Origin: an uncultured bacterium
Lineage (GTDB): Bacteria > Bacillota > Clostridia > Peptostreptococcales > Anaerovoracaceae
Length of the DNA stretch: 20,959 nt
Direction: 5' to 3'
Assembly: GCA_905214195.1 (NCBI GenBank)
Contig: CAJMLH010000038.1
Location: forward strand, 1-20,959
Below are positions 1 through 7,372 of the stretch, in pieces (positions within the stretch are counted from its first letter, which is position 1; every line of letters begins with the position of its first letter). Under the pieces are notes generated by a model. It saw only the letters and a program-made list of their open reading frames with translations, was not told the origin of the DNA and did not search any database. A program made the position numbers and the translations under genes.

Positions 1-66
1 TTGAATTCCAACGATTATAGCGGCTTTTACCAACTCTTTTTGTCCTATAGGCCTATTTTCAATCAT
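1..66 (-). CDS. Start of an unknown gene downstream of the sensor kinase (partial)
   Basis: An ATG at 66-64 on the minus strand overlaps the TGA stop of the histidine kinase (68-66) as TGATG, the usual layout of translationally coupled genes. The frame stays open for all 22 codons to the window edge and begins MIENRPIGQKELVKAAIIVG; its hydrophobic stretch near residues 15-21 could be the start of a membrane segment. The Shine-Dalgarno is poor, only a GGA about 12 bases upstream, so translation would depend on coupling. The 3' part lies outside the window. I do not recognise the product. A third gene of the two-component operon is the natural reading, but 22 codons could be open by chance. Confidence 0.45.
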   Translation of the reverse strand, partial: MIENRPIGQKELVKAAIIVGIQ

Positions 67-1712
67 CATGCTTTTTCCATCATTACGGTAGCCTTAAACA
101 GGTCACCGTCTACGGTTATTTCAAACACACCGTTCATAAGTTTAACAAGATCTTTTGCAATTGCAAGACCAAGTCCGCTGCCTTCTGTGTTTCTTGACTC
201 GTCTCCCCTTTTGAACCTTTCCATCAGTTCTGCCGCCGATATGTTTAGCGGCTCTTTTGAGATGTTTTTAATTTCAAGTATCACAAGCTTAGTAGAACTT
301 TCATTTTTCGGTTCAGTCTGCATTATATTTACATAAACTCTGCTGTTGTCCATAGCATATTTTGAAATATTACCGAAAAGATTTTCAAGAACTCGCCACA
401 TTAGCTGACCATCTGCCAGTATTCTTGTATCTTCACATTCATTTTTCATCTGAATATCCAGATTCTTTGCATTAAGCTTATCTTCCATTTCCACAAGAGA
501 CTGGGTAAGGAGTGAGGTCAAATCTATTTCTTCCATATTTACAGGTATTGCACCGGAAGATGCCTTTGCTGCTTCAAACAAGTTCTCCGTCAAAGTTTTA
601 AGCCTCTGTGTTTTGTTATCTATTATATCCAAATACTCCGGAGCATTAGGACTGTCAAGTCCCTCTTTCTTCATCAGATCTATATAAGAAATCATTGAAG
701 TAAGCGGAGTCTTAAGATCATGAGACACATTGGAAATCAAATCGGTTTTCATCCTCTGATTCTTAAGCTCATTTTGCACCGCAATATTTGACGCCTGTGA
801 TATCTCATTTATATCTGCCGCCATACGGTCAAACTCGCCTCTTACACCTTTTACATCTTCTTCTATCGGTATTTTATATGTCAAATTGCCGCTTTTTACT
901 TCTTCTATACCCTCTTTTATCGCTGTAAATTTCTTCACAATCTTAGGTACGAAAATCAAAATGAGTGCAAGAATCACAGGCAGGAACAGCCATGTTGCCG
1001 AAAGTATTGCGCCACCCATAAGAACTATCAAAACTTTCAGTAATGTCTTATCACTACCTTTTATGCTTCTGTATACCGCAAGGAAAGCTCCTCCTAAAAG
1101 AGACTTCTCCCAGAACTGTTTAAGCTTAATCTTTTTAATCAGCGACATTATGCAAGCCAGCATTACAAACACACTTACTGCAAGACCTACAGCGCAATAT
1201 GCCATTTCCAGTTCATTGGTAAAATTTCCGGAATTATAATATCCTACTTCGCCGTAGCTTTCCCATATTCCCAGATAATCACCACTGAGCCATATGTCAA
1301 AAAGAACTAAACATATAGAGCCTGCCCATACTCCTGCAAGGATTCCCACTGTTATTTGAACTTCGCTCCACAGCCTGTCAAACCAATTCAGATGAGCTTT
1401 TCCGTCTTGGTCTCTTCTTCTGTTTCCGACAAGGACTATAAGTGCTGCTAAAATAATAACCGCCAGCAAAATCCCTACTATTCCGCCTATTCCGACTGCG
1501 TTTTGTATATAGTTAAATCTATCGACATTCGTTATGTTTCCGGCATAAAGATATGCCTCTTCTGCAGAATATCCGTTAGCCCATGTCATGGTGTTAATTG
1601 CGGTAAATATACTGCCGCAAACAAACAACCCCCAAACAAGGACAGTCTCAAGGCCGAAGAGAGCCGCAAATATACCCTCTCTTGCTTTATAATTTTTCAA
1701 TCTTGTATCCAA
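66..1712 (-). CDS. Membrane-bound sensor histidine kinase
   Basis: Autophosphorylating sensor kinase, 548 residues, partner of the response regulator just upstream. Hydrophobic segments lie near residues 14-40, 72-96, 118-142, 170-194 and 224-256. The sensor part is therefore polytopic, with short external loops and no large extracellular domain. A HAMP-like stretch (about 256-310) leads into the dimerisation domain with the phospho-acceptor H331 in SNVSHDLKTPLTS. The ATPase domain shows the N box (N444, N448 in ENLFGNIS) and a G2 box (GSGLGLAIAK, 511-520). The usual DxGxG of the G1 box is replaced by LEIKNISKEPLN, which I recall from one clostridial kinase subfamily. The start is TTG at 1712, with AGGTGG nine bases upstream inside the regulator's coding end; the genes overlap by 26 bases. 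The signal is not predictable. An envelope or cationic-peptide stress role is a guess. Confidence 0.93.
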   Translation of the reverse strand: MDTRLKNYKAREGIFAALFGLETVLVWGLFVCGSIFTAINTMTWANGYSAEEAYLYAGNITNVDRFNYIQNAVGIGGIVGILLAVIILAALIVLVGNRRRDQDGKAHLNWFDRLWSEVQITVGILAGVWAGSICLVLFDIWLSGDYLGIWESYGEVGYYNSGNFTNELEMAYCAVGLAVSVFVMLACIMSLIKKIKLKQFWEKSLLGGAFLAVYRSIKGSDKTLLKVLIVLMGGAILSATWLFLPVILALILIFVPKIVKKFTAIKEGIEEVKSGNLTYKIPIEEDVKGVRGEFDRMAADINEISQASNIAVQNELKNQRMKTDLISNVSHDLKTPLTSMISYIDLMKKEGLDSPNAPEYLDIIDNKTQRLKTLTENLFEAAKASSGAIPVNMEEIDLTSLLTQSLVEMEDKLNAKNLDIQMKNECEDTRILADGQLMWRVLENLFGNISKYAMDNSRVYVNIMQTEPKNESSTKLVILEIKNISKEPLNISAAELMERFKRGDESRNTEGSGLGLAIAKDLVKLMNGVFEITVDGDLFKATVMMEKA

Positions 1713-2400
1713 TTCCCCACACCACCTTTAAATATCTTGGATTTTTCGGGTCAATTTCTATTTTTTCTCTTATCCTTCTTATATGCACCGCTACTGTGTT
1801 TTCAGGGCTATAAGCAGGCTCGTTCCATACGGATTCATATATCTGATCTATACTGTACACTCTGCCTGCATTTGATGTCAAAAGCTTTAGGATTCCAAAC
1901 TCAATGGGTGTTACAATAACTTGCTCTCCATCCAAAGTAACTCTTTTCTCGTTATCGTCCACAACCAATCCCCCCGATTTGTAAACGCCCAGTTGAGCAG
2001 AAGTTCCTGCAAGACTTCCCAGATTCACATATCTTCTGAGCTGAGATTTTACTCTCGCTATCAGTTCCAGCGGATTAAAAGGCTTAGTCACATAGTCATC
2101 GGCTCCCACATTAAGACCCGTTATTTTGTCGTAGTCCTCAGACTTTGCCGAAAGCATTATAATAGGAATGTTTTTTTCTTCTCTCAGCCTCATCGTTGCC
2201 TGTATTCCGTCCATTTTAGGCATCATTACATCCATGATTATAAGGTGCAGAGTTTCTCTCTTTGCAATGTCAAGTGCTTCAACCCCATTAAAAGCCTTGA
2301 AAACATTGTACCCCTCGTTTCTGAGATATATCTCTATAGCTCCTGCTATCTCCTTATCGTCATCGCAAACCATAATGTTGATGTTCTGGTGATTTTCCAT
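1687..2400 (-). CDS. OmpR/PhoB-family response regulator
   Basis: DNA-binding response regulator of 237 residues that receives phosphate from the adjacent kinase. The receiver domain (about 8-120) has the acidic pair D13/D14, the phospho-acceptor D57 in IIMDVMMPKMDG, the conserved Ser of MLSAKS and the Lys of VTKPFNP. A winged-helix output domain follows (about 140-235), with the recognition region around ENTVAVHIRRIREKIE and the C-terminal GIGYKIE hairpin. ATG start with AAAGGAG about 11 bases upstream. It is the first gene of the operon, followed by the overlapping kinase gene. A sigma-A-like promoter and a tandem 11-bp-spaced repeat lie just upstream and suggest autoregulation. Family assignment is secure; the regulon is unknown. 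VanR-type regulators are the closest resemblance I can name. Confidence 0.95.
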   Translation of the reverse strand: MENHQNINIMVCDDDKEIAGAIEIYLRNEGYNVFKAFNGVEALDIAKRETLHLIIMDVMMPKMDGIQATMRLREEKNIPIIMLSAKSEDYDKITGLNVGADDYVTKPFNPLELIARVKSQLRRYVNLGSLAGTSAQLGVYKSGGLVVDDNEKRVTLDGEQVIVTPIEFGILKLLTSNAGRVYSIDQIYESVWNEPAYSPENTVAVHIRRIREKIEIDPKNPRYLKVVWGIGYKIEKL

Positions 2401-2427
2401 TTATTTTGCTTCTCCTTTCGCCTTATG

Positions 2428-2455
2428 CTTATATATTAAAATCACATTGTTACAA
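2428..2455 (-). promoter_or_regulatory. Probable sigma-A promoter of the two-component operon
   Basis: On the minus strand, TTGTAA (2455-2450) and TATAAG (2433-2428) are separated by 16 bases. The -10 lies about 28 bases upstream of the ATG of the response regulator, and the AAAGGAG ribosome site sits between them. Neither hexamer is perfect, so this is a reasonable but not certain call. Confidence 0.5.
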
Positions 2456-2469
2456 AAAAGCCTATTGTT

Positions 2470-2486
2470 TTCTTACAAAATTCTTA
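2470..2486 (-). promoter_or_regulatory. Tandem TAAGAA repeats, candidate response-regulator operator
   Basis: TAAGAA occurs twice on the minus strand (2486-2481 and 2475-2470), exactly 11 bases apart. Direct half-sites with about one helical turn of spacing are how OmpR/PhoB-type dimers bind DNA. The pair ends 15 bases upstream of the proposed -35, a normal activator position. Because the gene driven is itself an OmpR-family regulator, autoregulation is the simplest reading. AT-rich DNA makes chance repeats likely, so confidence is limited. Confidence 0.35.
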
Positions 2487-2730
2487 ATTGATTGTTTTTC
2501 TGAGATATAAAATTATAATCAATGACATATCATTTTCAGCATATCATGAATTCATATTAAATCATTACATATATTTTAGTGGTTTCATCTAAAAATATCA
2601 ATATTAGTCAAATAATTGACTCACAACACTTACACCTTTGCCTTATTCTTTTTAATTTTCCCTTTTTTCAATATCAACTATCTTAAAAACAAAACCACCC
2701 CAACCTTTTTATTTTAAATCTTGAACTACC
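2487..2730. other. Gene-free AT-rich gap
   Basis: This is the body of the only stretch over 300 bases without a gene (2401-2796). I see no reading frame with a ribosome binding site and no RNA-gene signature on either strand. The one structured item is the palindrome AGTCAA-ATAA-TTGACT at 2606-2621. The rest is AT-rich with pyrimidine runs around 2645-2670. The flanks hold the response-regulator promoter on the left and the PBP terminator on the right. Confidence 0.6.
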
Positions 2731-2783
2731 TAAAAAATCTCCCCGATATGAAAAACACTTCTGTCTTAACACATCGAGGAGAT
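2731..2783 (-). terminator. Intrinsic terminator of the FHA-SEDS/PBP operon
   Basis: On the minus strand a 14-bp stem (2783-2770 with 2750-2737) is fully paired when two G-U pairs are allowed. The loop is 19 bases and the stem is followed at once by a run of T (2737-2732). It begins 13 bases past the PBP stop codon. On the plus strand the two wobble pairs become mismatches and there is no T run, so it works in one direction only. Confidence 0.85.
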
Positions 2784-2796
2784 ATTCGCCATCTAT

Positions 2797-4107
2797 TTAT
2801 TCCCCGGCAACTATTGCCTGAAGCACCTTATTGGCAACCGGGCCCGCTACGGCAGAGCCATAGCCGCCTTTTTCCACACAGACCACAAAGGCGAACTCGC
2901 CGGAGTATCCGCAGAACCAAGCGTCCGGCGAGCGGCCCGGGCCGCCCTCGGCAGTTCCCGACTTGGCTCTAAGCTCAAGACCCGGATAATTTCCGTCACC
3001 ATAATTTGAAGTAACATTGTTTCGCATCAAAGCATCCATTTTCAGCGCAGTATCGGAGTCAAGCAGCTCAACTGTTTCTGATGAGCTTCCCATTTTCAAA
3101 ATCGGGGATGATGCGCTTCCGCCTCCCGCTATTGATCCCATATAAACCATCATGGAAAGAGGATTTACCTTGTCTTCAAACTGACCTACCCCTGCCCATC
3201 CCAAGTTGATATTATATGTGTCAAAATTAAAGGTGCCCGGCACAGATTTAATTCCGTTTATATCATAAGAGTCGGTAAGTCCAAGCTGATCAACTATACT
3301 GTTCATCACATCACTTCCAAGTTCAAGAGTCAATGCAGCATAAGCACAGTTGCATGATTTAGACAAAGCTCCGTATATATCCACATTTCCATGGGCACTT
3401 TGACATGTAACTTTTTCACCGTCTATAATATGAGTTCCGCTGCACCTGAATGACCAGCTGTCCAAATCTGCTTTGTTCTCTATTGCTGCCGCAGTAGTAA
3501 CAAGCTTAAATGTAGAACCCGGTGTTGCCGCCGCTGAGAGAACCTTATTTATATAAGAACCGGATTTTGCATCCTGAGCCTGCTGAGGATATGCCGGATC
3601 ATATGTAGGTTTACTTACCATGCATATTATTTCACCCGTTTTCCAGTTATATACCCCCACAAATCCGTCACGGTTTCCCAATGCCTCGTATGCTGCCTTG
3701 GAAACCCTTGCGTCTATAGTCAAATTGACCTCTCTGTTATCGGCAAACAAAAATCCGTTGCTGCCAGTCAAAATATTATATCCGATTATTTCCTTTCTGA
3801 AAGCGTAATTTACCCCGGTTGAAACATTCATATCCGGGTCGCCGACAACCTGCATTGTTGCTTTTCTTACACCACTGTCCTCATTGTAGTGAGGCCCTTC
3901 GCTGTCGTTTTTAAGAAGAATTTCTCCATTTCTGTCATATACTGTTCCGACAGCCAACTTTCCGCCGGAGTAAACATGAGCATTGGCATAAAACGATGCC
4001 CACTCATCTCCATCCCTTACAAACCTCACTCCAAATACGATAAGTCCTATAACAAGTGCCGCCGATAATAAAAGGCACAGCATTGCTCGGCCTTCCATCT
4101 TCTTCAT
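2797..4107 (-). CDS. Class B penicillin-binding protein (peptidoglycan transpeptidase)
   Basis: D,D-transpeptidase of 436 residues that cross-links peptidoglycan outside the membrane. One N-terminal anchor (about 9-30) precedes a short PBP-dimer-like region (about 50-110) and the transpeptidase domain. The three active-site motifs are clear: S198-T-F-K201, S251-C-N253 and K382-S-G-T385. The start ATG overlaps the stop of the upstream FHA-SEDS gene by four bases (ATGA), with AGGTGG six bases away, so the two are translationally coupled. SEDS glycosyltransferases act with a class B PBP, and this is the obvious partner. The protein is short for the class, close in size to actinobacterial PbpA. 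The last ~58 codons, covering the KSGT motif, are far more GC-rich than the rest of the gene (see findings). The division, elongation or sporulation role is not resolved. Confidence 0.94.
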   Translation of the reverse strand: MKKMEGRAMLCLLLSAALVIGLIVFGVRFVRDGDEWASFYANAHVYSGGKLAVGTVYDRNGEILLKNDSEGPHYNEDSGVRKATMQVVGDPDMNVSTGVNYAFRKEIIGYNILTGSNGFLFADNREVNLTIDARVSKAAYEALGNRDGFVGVYNWKTGEIICMVSKPTYDPAYPQQAQDAKSGSYINKVLSAAATPGSTFKLVTTAAAIENKADLDSWSFRCSGTHIIDGEKVTCQSAHGNVDIYGALSKSCNCAYAALTLELGSDVMNSIVDQLGLTDSYDINGIKSVPGTFNFDTYNINLGWAGVGQFEDKVNPLSMMVYMGSIAGGGSASSPILKMGSSSETVELLDSDTALKMDALMRNNVTSNYGDGNYPGLELRAKSGTAEGGPGRSPDAWFCGYSGEFAFVVCVEKGGYGSAVAGPVANKVLQAIVAGE

Positions 4108-5909
4108 ACTTTACCACCTGCCTTTACTGCAATACTGGCTCGTTCTCTTGTATCAGCCGCCTTAAGAAATGCAAGCAACGCCCACGAAACCATCATGCTT
4201 GTTCCTCCATTGGATACAAACGGAAAAGTTACACCGGTAAAAGGAAAAAGATCCACACAGCCAAACACATTGAGCATAGTCTGGAATATAAACATAGACA
4301 TAGCTCCACATGCCGCTATAGTATAATAAGTAGATCGTCCTGCAAATATGGCTCTATATGCAAATATAGATAATGTCACTATAGACAAAACCGCCAGTAC
4401 GGCGATTATGAATCCCCATTCCTCTATAAGCATACCGAAAACCATATCTGTATCAGCCGCCGGAACACTTTCAAGCCAACCCTCTCCGGCACCGACTCCG
4501 ATAAGACCTCCGCTGGCGGCTGCGCTCATTGTTCTGCTCTGCTGAAATCCTGCGCCGTCAACAATCGCCGCCTCCCATACATGGGTCCACGATGCAAATC
4601 TGTTTGCTATATAAGGCTTAAACCTCAATATCATAAAGCCTCCTGCGGCGGCAGCTCCCACCATCAAAATCAATTTGGAAAAATCTCCGCTTCGCAGGAA
4701 TGATATTATCAGGAATGTCACAAAAAATATTATAGCCGTTCCGAAGTCGCCCATAAGTCCCAAACATCCGAAACAGTATACAGAAAACAGCATGAAAACC
4801 ATCAGATTCTTTTTTTCGTAAAGCTCGTCAAGAGTCGCTGCTCCTATCCAAATAAACACAACTTTCACTATCTCCGACGGTTGGAAGGAAAATCCTCCTA
4901 TGCTTATCCAGTTCTTTGCGCCGTAGCTGAATGTTCCTATTGTCAGATTGGCTATAAGAAGTATTGCCGCACCGACAAGCAAAACCCATCTTAGCTTCTT
5001 GGTTCTATCAAGATTTCTAAGTATTATACACATTATTATCATTGCCGCAGCTCCCAGAGTTATGGCAATAAACTGTTTAAACATGCTTTCGGGAGCAGAT
5101 GAGGCCACCACAGCCATACTCAAAGTAGAAAGGAAAAAAGCTATTGTTTCCATCTCAAAAGCAGTATTGCCCAAGCCACGCATCACCGCAAAATATATTA
5201 ACATCATTACGGTAAGTCCTCCCATGGAGAAAAATACCTGAGTATAATACTCTTCACCAAGAGAAATCCACAGCTGAAATACCGTCAGAACCTGAAACAG
5301 TACAAGTGCCGCCAGGGATGGCCCTGCTGACATAAAATGTGTGTCCAAACGGCGCATAGCTGTATTATTGTTTTTTTCCTCTACGCTTATAGGCATCAAA
5401 ACCATTTCCGTAAGTCCGGCATGTATTACATCACCATATTCAACATCTACGGCATGACCCATTTGCCCCATCTTATTCTTCTTGCTTTTTGCACTGCGTC
5501 TCTGTCCTACCGCACTTCCAACTTCCTCACCGTTAATAAGCGTTCCGTTTTTTGAACCCAAATCTCTGTATGTCCAGTTCCCCTTAGTATCTCGCATCAA
5601 TATTCCGTGATTTCTGGATAATACAGGATCCTGAATTGAAATATCGCAGTTCTTATCTCTTCCTATTACACTTTCCCAATGAGTTATAGGCACACTGATT
5701 TCTTCTGACTGAACCATAGTACCCTCATCATCGGTTCTGAATGTCTTCATATTCATATAAGCCCATACCTCAGAAGGGTTTTTTGTCTGTAAAAGAGATT
5801 TTATAGACCTTATCAATATGTATAGCGCCAATAAGACAAATATCCATCTTACACCTGCTGTATAAATATCCGTAAGCTGAATAGTTTTGTCAAAGATTTC
5901 AAAACTCAT
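4104..5909 (-). CDS. SEDS-family (FtsW/RodA/SpoVE) glycosyltransferase with N-terminal FHA domain
   Basis: Peptidoglycan polymerase of the SEDS family fused to a phosphothreonine-binding FHA domain. From the ATG at 5909 it has 601 residues. One membrane segment (about 19-37) is followed by the FHA domain (about 75-172), with the GR, SRNH and GSKNG motifs at about 83-84, 98-101 and 118-122. A basic insertion (about 130-150) interrupts the FHA fold. Then come about ten membrane helices, with the SEDS signatures NWISIGGFSFQPSE, GDFGTA (putative catalytic Asp near 388) and FPFVSNGG. A GTG nine bases upstream (5918) is also in frame but lies inside the AGGTGG ribosome site, so the ATG is preferred. 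Coupled to the PBP by a 4-base overlap. The FHA domain implies control by a Ser/Thr kinase, encoded elsewhere; that is inference. Confidence 0.93.
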   Translation of the reverse strand: MSFEIFDKTIQLTDIYTAGVRWIFVLLALYILIRSIKSLLQTKNPSEVWAYMNMKTFRTDDEGTMVQSEEISVPITHWESVIGRDKNCDISIQDPVLSRNHGILMRDTKGNWTYRDLGSKNGTLINGEEVGSAVGQRRSAKSKKNKMGQMGHAVDVEYGDVIHAGLTEMVLMPISVEEKNNNTAMRRLDTHFMSAGPSLAALVLFQVLTVFQLWISLGEEYYTQVFFSMGGLTVMMLIYFAVMRGLGNTAFEMETIAFFLSTLSMAVVASSAPESMFKQFIAITLGAAAMIIMCIILRNLDRTKKLRWVLLVGAAILLIANLTIGTFSYGAKNWISIGGFSFQPSEIVKVVFIWIGAATLDELYEKKNLMVFMLFSVYCFGCLGLMGDFGTAIIFFVTFLIISFLRSGDFSKLILMVGAAAAGGFMILRFKPYIANRFASWTHVWEAAIVDGAGFQQSRTMSAAASGGLIGVGAGEGWLESVPAADTDMVFGMLIEEWGFIIAVLAVLSIVTLSIFAYRAIFAGRSTYYTIAACGAMSMFIFQTMLNVFGCVDLFPFTGVTFPFVSNGGTSMMVSWALLAFLKAADTRERASIAVKAGGKV

Positions 5910-5951
5910 ACTTTCCACCTTTCTGTAAATAATCTCAATTCCTTTTCTGCT

Positions 5952-5960
5952 ATTGTACCA
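5952..5960 (-). promoter_or_regulatory. Extended -10 promoter element for the FHA-SEDS operon
   Basis: The minus strand reads TGGTACAAT (5960-5952), that is TG-N-TACAAT, an extended -10 element about 43 bases before the ATG at 5909. No convincing -35 sits 17 bases upstream, which is normal for extended -10 promoters. A TTGACA nearby is only seven bases away and cannot be the -35. Confidence 0.45.
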
Positions 5961-5968
5961 CAGCTGTC

Positions 5969-6010
5969 AAAAAAACAAAAGCAAAGACGATATATAAAAG
6001 TCTTTGCTTT
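5969..6010 (-). terminator. Intrinsic terminator of the ECF-S/amidohydrolase operon
   Basis: On the minus strand an 11-bp perfect stem (6010-6000 with 5988-5978) has an 11-base loop and is followed by TGTTTTTTTG. It starts about 30 bases after the amidohydrolase stop codon and separates this operon from the FHA-SEDS promoter just downstream. Confidence 0.85.
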
Positions 6011-6039
6011 ATATTATTTTCCATCGTTAAAATCAACAT

Positions 6040-6753
6040 CTACAATCCGAAAAATTCTTTAGCGTTATTGTAAAGTATACGCTGAACTCCCACATTTTCA
6101 ACTCCGCTCACAAAAATCTTTTGTGCCTCTACACTCGGATGATGAAAAGGCGTATCAGTTCCAAACATTACTCTATTCTGACCGACTGTTTCGTAAGCCT
6201 CTTTTATTTTTGACGGCATCGGCATTCCGGACATCTCAAGATAAATGTTGGAGAACTTTTTCGCCATCTTAATAGCAGCGTCTATATAGACTCCATGTCC
6301 ATGTCCCATATGTATCATCATAATCTTAACTTTCGGATGTCTTTCTGCCAAAAGTCCTATCTGCCACGGCAGAGAATACGGAGGATGACCACTGTGTATA
6401 CATACAGGCAAGCTCAATTGATACGCTTTTTCCATAATAGGATCAACTAATTCTCCGTCGGCACAATAAGCATGCCTTAGAGGATTCAGTTTTACGGCCG
6501 AAAATCCTTTTTCTGCATACTTTTTCATATTTTCTGTTGACTGCAAATCAAATGGATTCACATATATACAACCTATTATTCTTTCCGGATGTCTCTTCAT
6601 TACCTGCAATGTTAGTTCATTATCTTCACAACAAAGGGCCACTCTTTCTATATCAAACTCATCCATTTGTTCAATCATCTGCTGCTCCGTAATTCCTACA
6701 TCTGCCCAGCCACCTATATACCCGATATGTGCATGTGCATCTATCTTTTTCAT
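6040..6753 (-). CDS. Amidohydrolase-family metal-dependent hydrolase (TIM barrel)
   Basis: Metal-dependent hydrolase of 237 residues, of the amidohydrolase 2 type (PF04909-like). The expected barrel residues are visible in order: HAH in MKKIDAHAHIG (strand 1), a Lys in SAVKLNPLRHA (strand 4 region), His in VCIHSGHPP, His in IMMIHMGHGHG, and the terminal Asp in VMFGTDTPFHH. It is short for the family but has no visible truncation. No signal peptide, so cytoplasmic. The ATG overlaps the stop of the ECF S-component gene by four bases and has GAGGTGAT as ribosome site. Tight coupling to an uptake protein suggests it hydrolyses the imported compound or a derivative. The substrate cannot be read from sequence; a decarboxylase of the same superfamily is an alternative. 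Confidence 0.85.
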   Translation of the reverse strand: MKKIDAHAHIGYIGGWADVGITEQQMIEQMDEFDIERVALCCEDNELTLQVMKRHPERIIGCIYVNPFDLQSTENMKKYAEKGFSAVKLNPLRHAYCADGELVDPIMEKAYQLSLPVCIHSGHPPYSLPWQIGLLAERHPKVKIMMIHMGHGHGVYIDAAIKMAKKFSNIYLEMSGMPMPSKIKEAYETVGQNRVMFGTDTPFHHPSVEAQKIFVSGVENVGVQRILYNNAKEFFGL

Positions 6754-7271
6754 TTTGTATCACCTCGCATACTGAAAATTCCTGCTGCATGATTAGATAA
6801 AACTTTTATCAGTACCATGAACAGAACTATTCCCGTACCGGTTTGAATCGTCACATTAGGTATAGACATGACAGCCGGGCCGACTCCTATAAGAACGACT
6901 TTTACAATAGTATATGAAATCATCTGAAAGAGTCCTCCTATTAGTGCACCGACAAATTGTTTCTTTGTATTCATGGGGTCTTTAATGATTACAGTTCCCA
7001 TTATAAAGCCCATAATAAACTTGATAATAAGCGTAGGTACAATCCATGCAGCAGCTCCCGCTAAAAGGTCAGATAAAGCTCCTCCTATAGATGCCGCTAT
7101 AGCTCCGTTCCTGCGTCCAAGTATAACGACAGCTAAAAATATCATACAATCACCCATATGACTGTACCCACCCGTTGCCGGATTTGGTATTTTTATTAAA
7201 TAGGTAGCTGCAAATACTAATGCCGCCATAAGTGCCGTGTATGCAATACTGAATGTGTCTCTTGTTTTCAT
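6750..7271 (-). CDS. ECF transporter substrate-binding (S) component
   Basis: Small integral membrane protein of 173 residues with five to six hydrophobic helices, from about 10-27 to about 148-165. It resembles the PF07155-type S components (the group that includes HmpT-like and riboflavin-type proteins): an N-terminal AYTALMAALVFAATYLIKIP helix, then YSHMGDCMIFLAVVILG, and GGALSDLLAGAA. S components capture a vitamin or related small molecule and dock onto the shared energising module EcfA-EcfA'-EcfT, which is not encoded here. The ATG has a strong GGGAGGGG ribosome site. It is the first gene of a two-gene operon with an amidohydrolase. No thiamine or flavin riboswitch signature is visible upstream, so the substrate stays open. 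Confidence 0.87.
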   Translation of the reverse strand: MKTRDTFSIAYTALMAALVFAATYLIKIPNPATGGYSHMGDCMIFLAVVILGRRNGAIAASIGGALSDLLAGAAAWIVPTLIIKFIMGFIMGTVIIKDPMNTKKQFVGALIGGLFQMISYTIVKVVLIGVGPAVMSIPNVTIQTGTGIVLFMVLIKVLSNHAAGIFSMRGDTK

Positions 7272-7301
7272 ACAACCCCTCCCAAACTAAAATTTACTTA
7301 T

Positions 7302-7330
7302 ATTATACGACTATTTTGTATCTGTTTAAA
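7302..7330 (-). promoter_or_regulatory. Possible promoter of the ECF-S operon
   Basis: A perfect -10 TATAAT lies on the minus strand at 7307-7302, about 30 bases before the ATG. The hexamer 17 bases upstream is TTTAAA (7330-7325), a poor -35. The -10 is convincing and the -35 is not. Confidence 0.45.
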
Positions 7331-7372
7331 TATACATTTTCTTTTATTTTTAAGTATACAGTTTTCTTTTAT
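7329..7372. repeat. Near-identical tandem AT-rich repeat with TATACA core
   Basis: Two copies of a ~19-20-base unit (7329-7347 and about 7353-7372) share TATACA, an optional G, then TTTTCTTTTAT. A third partial copy of the core (ATATACAG) is at 7405-7411. They lie between the divergent ECF-S and aldo/keto reductase genes, just upstream of the ECF-S -10. They could be binding sites for a regulator or simply low-complexity sequence. Confidence 0.35.

Noticed and set aside
2797..2985. GC-rich patch as an inserted mobile element
   Set aside because: The reading frame continues smoothly through the KSGT motif to a normal PBP end, with no repeats or target duplication.
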